A DNA stretch of 64,000 bases from Lacibacter sediminis (lineage in GTDB: Bacteria > Bacteroidota > Bacteroidia > Chitinophagales > Chitinophagaceae), in contig NZ_CP060007.1 of the NCBI RefSeq assembly GCF_014168535.1, positions 5,055,653-5,119,652 on the forward strand, given 5' to 3'. A program made the position numbers and the translations under genes. This document shows, piece after piece, positions 60,555-64,000 of this stretch; within the stretch, counting starts at the first letter, position 1, and each line of letters begins with the position of its first letter. Under the pieces are notes generated by a model. It saw nothing but the letters and a program-made list of their open reading frames with translations. It was not told where the DNA came from and did not search any database.

Positions 60555-61763
60555 ATGCATAACATTTTAAAAGAGATCTCCGAAAGAGCCATCTTACTAA
60601 ATGAGTTTGAGTTTCCAGAAGTAAACGTTCAGACTAAATGGTTGGGGACTGATGCTGCCAGTAAAAAGGAAATCGCAAAAACTGAAAAAAGACTTCAAAC
60701 AAAACTTCCGGATGATTATATAAATTTTATATCCAGCACTAATGGATTTCCTGCGGTTACCAACGTTGGGATTACGTTTCTGCCAATCGAAAAAATTGAT
60801 TACCTAAAAAATCTTGATGTTTCTTTAATAGAAATATGGTCTGAGTTTGAGGAATTGAAAGAAACAAGTTTGGCGCTAGAGAAATCTATTTTAGTAGGTG
60901 GCTTAGAAGAGGAACAATCTTTTTTATTAATTCCTCCTTATGGCAAACATAAAAAATGGCGTTATTGGCATTTTGCTGCATGGAACCCAGGTGAACAGCC
61001 CTTTAAAAGCCTCGATGCATATTTTCTACACGAATTAAAGTTTCTTAAAAAGGCAACTAAAGGTTTAAAATTTCCCAAGCCGAAACATGTAATTGATTAT
61101 ACTCTTCGAGATTGTATATTTCAGTGTGAATGGAAAGAGGCTCTTGTGCTTTCTGAAGAGCTTTTTAATAATCAAAGAGTTTATCCTTATTGTGATAGTT
61201 TACTTGATTTATTGAAGCTCTATCTTATTTGTAGTTCAAAAATGAACAGGTATGATGAGGCAGAGAAGTATTTTCAGCAATTAATTACAAATACAGGATT
61301 GGAAATAAATGAAAACGATATTTTGGCTGCCTTTAAAAGCGCCGCCAATCAAAAAAAACCAATAGCTGCCAGATTTGATAATTATCAATATTATCCTAAA
61401 GAAAAAAATATAACCTCGAGAGAATTAGAGCAACAAATAAGCGAATACAGAAAAGATTTGCTAAAACCAAACAACTCTCCAGATAGAGTAAATTATGAAC
61501 TATACTTTTTATTTGAATATGGAGACAGTGAGGATTTTATTACAAAATACGAAGTTAATATTGAACTTGTATCATTCGAGCAGCACTTAAGGGCCGCATC
61601 AATTTACTCACTAACTAATAAGAAAATTCAATCGAAGGAATCGGTTATTCAATATTGGAATCAGATGTTTAAGTATAGACCTTTTGAACCTTTTTTCAAT
61701 AGTAATATTCTTGGAACCATGGATGAAGATTTTTTAAAAAATACATACTTGAAATATCAATGA
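60555..61763 (+). CDS. SMI1/KNR4 (SUKH) family protein, immunity-like
   Basis: The 402-aa product starts with a SUKH-1 domain (residues about 10-165): IAKTEKRLQTKLPDDYINFI, SSTNGFPAV and WHFAAWNPGEQPFKSLDAYF are family lines. SUKH domains usually act as immunity proteins to polymorphic toxins or occur in housekeeping proteins. The rest (about 170-400) is helical, with repeat-like segments (MNRYDEAEKYFQQLITNTG) but no second known domain. The gene is visibly richer in A and T than its neighbours, which suggests recent transfer. No toxin gene lies nearby. It is separated from dnaN by that gene's terminator and overlaps the next gene by four bases. Confidence 0.8.
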   Translation: MHNILKEISERAILLNEFEFPEVNVQTKWLGTDAASKKEIAKTEKRLQTKLPDDYINFISSTNGFPAVTNVGITFLPIEKIDYLKNLDVSLIEIWSEFEELKETSLALEKSILVGGLEEEQSFLLIPPYGKHKKWRYWHFAAWNPGEQPFKSLDAYFLHELKFLKKATKGLKFPKPKHVIDYTLRDCIFQCEWKEALVLSEELFNNQRVYPYCDSLLDLLKLYLICSSKMNRYDEAEKYFQQLITNTGLEINENDILAAFKSAANQKKPIAARFDNYQYYPKEKNITSRELEQQISEYRKDLLKPNNSPDRVNYELYFLFEYGDSEDFITKYEVNIELVSFEQHLRAASIYSLTNKKIQSKESVIQYWNQMFKYRPFEPFFNSNILGTMDEDFLKNTYLKYQ

Positions 61764-62197
61764 GCTTCACCATCCTTAACACATACGATAATTACATTGA
61801 TGCCAACCTTCATCTCATGCAGCTACAGGAAGAAGGCATCAACTGCTGGCTCAAAGATGAAAATACAGTTACAATTGATCCGCTCTTGACCAATGCGATT
61901 GGCGGCATCAAGCTGATGGTACACGAATCGCAAAAGGAAAGAGCAAAAGATATTTTACGAACTATACAGAACAAGGCAAAAGAAAACCGGGCTTGCCCAT
62001 ATTGCGGCTCATTGAATGTGGAATATATTTTCAGCAACCGAAAAGCTTCCAACTGGTTCAGTGCCATCTTTACTTATCTGCTCGGCGGCTATGCAATTGC
62101 AGGTGAAAAACGATATCACTGTTTCGATTGCGAAAAAGAGTTTGAAGAAGTGAAAGAAGTTGTCAGCCCGACGAAGGAGGGATCTGTTGAGCAATAA
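61760..62197 (+). CDS. DUF2007-domain protein with C-terminal zinc ribbon
   Basis: The 145-aa product has a DUF2007 (putative signal-transducing) domain (residues 1-75; NTYDNYIDANLHLMQLQEEG, then GIKLMVHESQKERAKDILR) and then a zinc-ribbon part with CPYCGS and CFDCEKEF separated by a hydrophobic stretch (FSAIFTYLLGGYAIAG), which may be a short membrane loop. DUF2007 proteins are small and may bind peptides or act in stress; function is unclear. Its start overlaps the stop of the SUKH gene by four bases (ATGA), so the two are translated together. Confidence 0.85.
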   Translation: MSFTILNTYDNYIDANLHLMQLQEEGINCWLKDENTVTIDPLLTNAIGGIKLMVHESQKERAKDILRTIQNKAKENRACPYCGSLNVEYIFSNRKASNWFSAIFTYLLGGYAIAGEKRYHCFDCEKEFEEVKEVVSPTKEGSVEQ

Positions 62198-62293
62198 CCC
62201 GAAGTCTGGCAGATTCCTCTTCGTTGAAATGACATTAAACAATTTTTTTTCATCCATGAAAGCCTTCGTAACTTTTGACCTAATTGTAACGCC

Positions 62294-63118
62294 ATGTGGA
62301 ACGACATCCTGAACCACTTTCAAACACTTGAACATCGTCCGCTCGAACGGATGGCTATCCTTGTTGGTGGTCTCTTGCTTTTCTGGATCATTGAAGGTGC
62401 CATTCCTTTGTTTCCGCTCCGTTACAAGAAAACAAAACTGCGCCATGCAGGTGTAAATTTTGTGTTCACCGTTATCCATCTCATCATTCATACGTTCCTG
62501 GCCGTACTCATCATTAAACTATCTGACTGGTGTGCCGCAACCGAATTTGGTCTGGTGTACTGGACAAACGCCAACATACTGGTAACCATTTTTATTGGTG
62601 TACTGGCGCTCGATTTCAGCAGTTGGCTGGTGCACTTTGTGATGCACAAAGTGCCTTTGCTCTGGCGCTTTCATCTTATTCACCACAGCGATACCAATGT
62701 GGATGTAACAACCGGGCTCCGTCATCATCCCGGCGACAGTTTGTTGAGAGGTATCTTTTTTCTCCTGCTCATCTTTATTTCAGGGGCACCCATGTACAGC
62801 GTCATGATCTATCAAACGCTGGTAGTGCTGGCCACTGCATTCACACACGCCAACATCAGTCTGCCGGTAAAACTTGATAAAGCGCTGAGTTATATTCTTA
62901 TTTCACCCAATATGCACAAAGTGCATCATCACTGGAAACAACCTTATACTGATAGTAATTACGGGGCCGTGTTCTCCATTTGGGACCGTCTTTTAGGCAC
63001 ATTCTCAAGTTTGGATATTAAACAGGTGCGTTACGGTCTCGATCGGTATTATCCGGAAGATAAAGACGAAAATGTAATGGAGCTGATGAAAAAGCCGTTT
63101 GGCAAACTGGAAAAATAA
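62294..63118 (+). CDS. Sterol desaturase / fatty acid hydroxylase family membrane protein
   Basis: The 274-aa product has four or so hydrophobic helices and the His-rich di-iron motifs of the fatty acid hydroxylase superfamily: HFVMH (around residue 116), FHLIHHSD, TGLRHHPGD and MHKVHHHW. These coordinate two irons that activate oxygen for hydroxylation or desaturation of a lipid. The substrate in Bacteroidetes members is mostly unknown (candidates include fatty acids, hopanoids, ornithine lipids). It has no operon partner here; a terminator hairpin lies about 110 bases after the stop. Confidence 0.9.
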   Translation: MWNDILNHFQTLEHRPLERMAILVGGLLLFWIIEGAIPLFPLRYKKTKLRHAGVNFVFTVIHLIIHTFLAVLIIKLSDWCAATEFGLVYWTNANILVTIFIGVLALDFSSWLVHFVMHKVPLLWRFHLIHHSDTNVDVTTGLRHHPGDSLLRGIFFLLLIFISGAPMYSVMIYQTLVVLATAFTHANISLPVKLDKALSYILISPNMHKVHHHWKQPYTDSNYGAVFSIWDRLLGTFSSLDIKQVRYGLDRYYPEDKDENVMELMKKPFGKLEK

Positions 63119-63230
63119 TCCTGTTTTCACCAAACTGCATGTCCTCTTTTTCTGATTTTTTCCTAAAATATTGGCCAAAGCTGGCAGTTCGAAAAAAATC
63201 TTCAACTTTTCTTAAAAAAATTTATTTCAT

Positions 63231-63255
63231 TAAAGCGCTGTTTTACAGCGCTTTA
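63231..63255 (+). terminator. Terminator after the sterol desaturase-like gene
   Basis: Perfect 11-bp stem TAAAGCGCTGT (63231-63241) with ACAGCGCTTTA (63245-63255), loop TTT, followed by ATTTTT. Confidence 0.85.
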
Positions 63256-63300
63256 ATTTTTACAAGCTATCGTTTTCTGCCAGCTACTAAAAAAAAGATG

Positions 63301-63341
63301 GTACTTTGTGTTGCATAGTACTGAATTTTCACTTAGCTTTG
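63301..63341 (+). promoter_or_regulatory. Candidate promoter and PadR operator
   Basis: Inverted repeat GTACT (63301-63305) / AGTAC (63317-63321), 11-base spacer, overlaps the minus-33 element GTTG (63310-63313). A perfect minus-7 element TAGCTTTG (63334-63341) follows after 20 bases. Binding of a PadR dimer here would block RNA polymerase. The expected transcript start is about 100 bases before the padR ATG. Confidence 0.5.
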
Positions 63342-63445
63342 TTTTGTCAATGTAATTAAGGTGATTGGAAGGCAGAAGCAGAAAGGAAGAGCTCTCCCCC
63401 ATGATTCTCCACCACCTTTCACCAAATAAACAAACTCCTCAGGTT

Positions 63446-63844
63446 ATGAATATCGAGAACACACAAAGCCAGATGCGCAAGGGAGTCCTGGAGTTTTGCA
63501 TTCTCTCCGTTATCCAACGGGGCGAAGTGTACCCCAGTGATATTATTGAGGAAATGAAAAAGGCAAACCTTAACATCCTCGAAGGAACCCTGTATCCACT
63601 ACTTACCCGATTGAAAAATGCCGACCTGCTGACCTACCGCTGGGTTGAAAGCAGCAGCGGCCCACCACGTAAATATTTTGCATTAACAGAAAAAGGAGCC
63701 GCCTTTTACAAAGAACTGGAACAAACATGGAACGAAATGTCCAGCTCGGTTGAAGCCGTAACCAAGAAAAACGGCCGAGCCAATGCCGTTGTAACCGGTG
63801 AAAGCGTTCAGGTTCATCCTCCATCTGCTGAAAGCCCACTTTAA
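63446..63844 (+). CDS. PadR-family transcriptional regulator
   Basis: ATG 63446 gives 132 residues; the longer frame adds 27 unrelated residues from TTG. The winged-helix part has MRKGVLEFCILSVIQRGEVYPSDIIEEMKK (in two parts) and NILEGTLYPLLTRLKNADLL with the recognition helix, then the wing RKYFALTEKGAAFYKELEQTW. PadR dimers repress until a ligand binds. It is followed 19 bases later by a PspC-domain gene, a frequent pair in Bacteroidetes, so it likely regulates itself and that operon. The C-terminal helical domain of PadR is short. Confidence 0.9.
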   Translation: MNIENTQSQMRKGVLEFCILSVIQRGEVYPSDIIEEMKKANLNILEGTLYPLLTRLKNADLLTYRWVESSSGPPRKYFALTEKGAAFYKELEQTWNEMSSSVEAVTKKNGRANAVVTGESVQVHPPSAESPL

Positions 63845-63863
63845 CCATTAAACTGTTATTATT

Positions 63864-64000
63864 ATGAAAAAGGTAATCAATATAAATTTCAAAGGCCGGG
63901 TGATACCCATCGAAGAATCGGCTTTTGAGCAATTGCAGAAATACACCGAAAGTCTGCGCCGCTACTTTGCCAACGAAGAAGGACGTGATGAGATCATCAA
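63864..64000 (+). CDS. PspC-domain protein, N-terminal end (cut by the window)
   Basis: ATG 63864 opens a frame that runs out of the window after 45 codons: MKKVININFKGRVIPIEESA, then FEQLQKYTESLRRYFANEEG RDEII. This N-terminal cytosolic region, ahead of PspC membrane domains, is typical of Bacteroidetes PspC-family proteins controlled by a PadR regulator. The membrane part is not visible, so the call rests on the N-terminus and the padR neighbour. It probably acts in envelope stress. Confidence 0.75.
   Translation, partial: MKKVININFKGRVIPIEESAFEQLQKYTESLRRYFANEEGRDEII

Noticed and set aside
1..64000. tRNA, rRNA and CRISPR
   Set aside because: I looked for T-loop GGTTCGAATCC-type segments in the intergenic regions, for rRNA landmarks and for regular repeats with spacers; none were found. 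A computed tRNA scan would be decisive.

Overview
The window looks like chromosome from a member of the Bacteroidetes, most probably a Chitinophagaceae-type bacterium. The evidence is type IX secretion (T9SS) sorting tails, SprB-like and ELWxxDGT repeats, FISUMP and tricorn-like proteins, a SusC-like TonB receptor, fused E1 alpha/beta dehydrogenase, the N-acyl-ornithine version of arginine synthesis, promoters of the TTTG / TAnnTTTG type, and few Shine-Dalgarno sites. The genus assignment is inference. I found no rRNA, tRNA, CRISPR array, intact insertion sequence or prophage.

Layout. 1-15 kb: the 3' part of an ABC exporter, a giant 2383-aa secreted repeat protein, a three-gene minus-strand group (Prc-like protease, unknown secreted protein, archaemetzincin lipoprotein) and a fused 2-oxoacid dehydrogenase E1. 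15-24 kb: TonB receptor, an M16 peptidase pair (one inactive, one active) split by an opposite-strand GT-C membrane protein, and a two-lobed aspartyl protease with PDZ. 24-34 kb: mqnC (menaquinone by the futalosine route), T9SS/FISUMP surface proteins, a TPR protein and a tricorn-like protease. 34-38 kb: small stress, envelope and unknown genes, including a free-standing 45-aa protein gene. 38-47 kb: one minus-strand arginine operon, GNAT-argG-argC-(four-helix-bundle cassette)-argD-argF'-argB-M20 deacylase-argH, closed by a terminator and preceded by a long structured leader. 47-59 kb: transporter, M24 peptidase, a candidate small RNA with three copies of one motif, two aminotransferases, a Tat-exported oxidoreductase, and a two-gene unit of a cytosolic trypsin with zinc ribbon plus a YbjN-like partner. 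59-64 kb: dnaN, an AT-rich SUKH immunity-like gene, a DUF2007 protein, a sterol desaturase-like enzyme and the start of a PadR-PspC operon.

How the genes fit together. The arginine operon encodes every step from N-acylglutamate to arginine. The leading GNAT is the natural candidate for the otherwise missing N-acylglutamate synthase, and the carbamoyltransferase carries Val at the acyl-specificity position, pointing to succinylated intermediates. The most unusual structure is the four-helix-bundle gene inside this operon. Its flanks are imperfect inverted repeats that could pair in the mRNA from the argC stop codon to just before the argD start, much like intervening sequences in 23S rRNA. The second is the candidate small RNA near 49.9-50.0 kb, which has a well-formed promoter and terminator.
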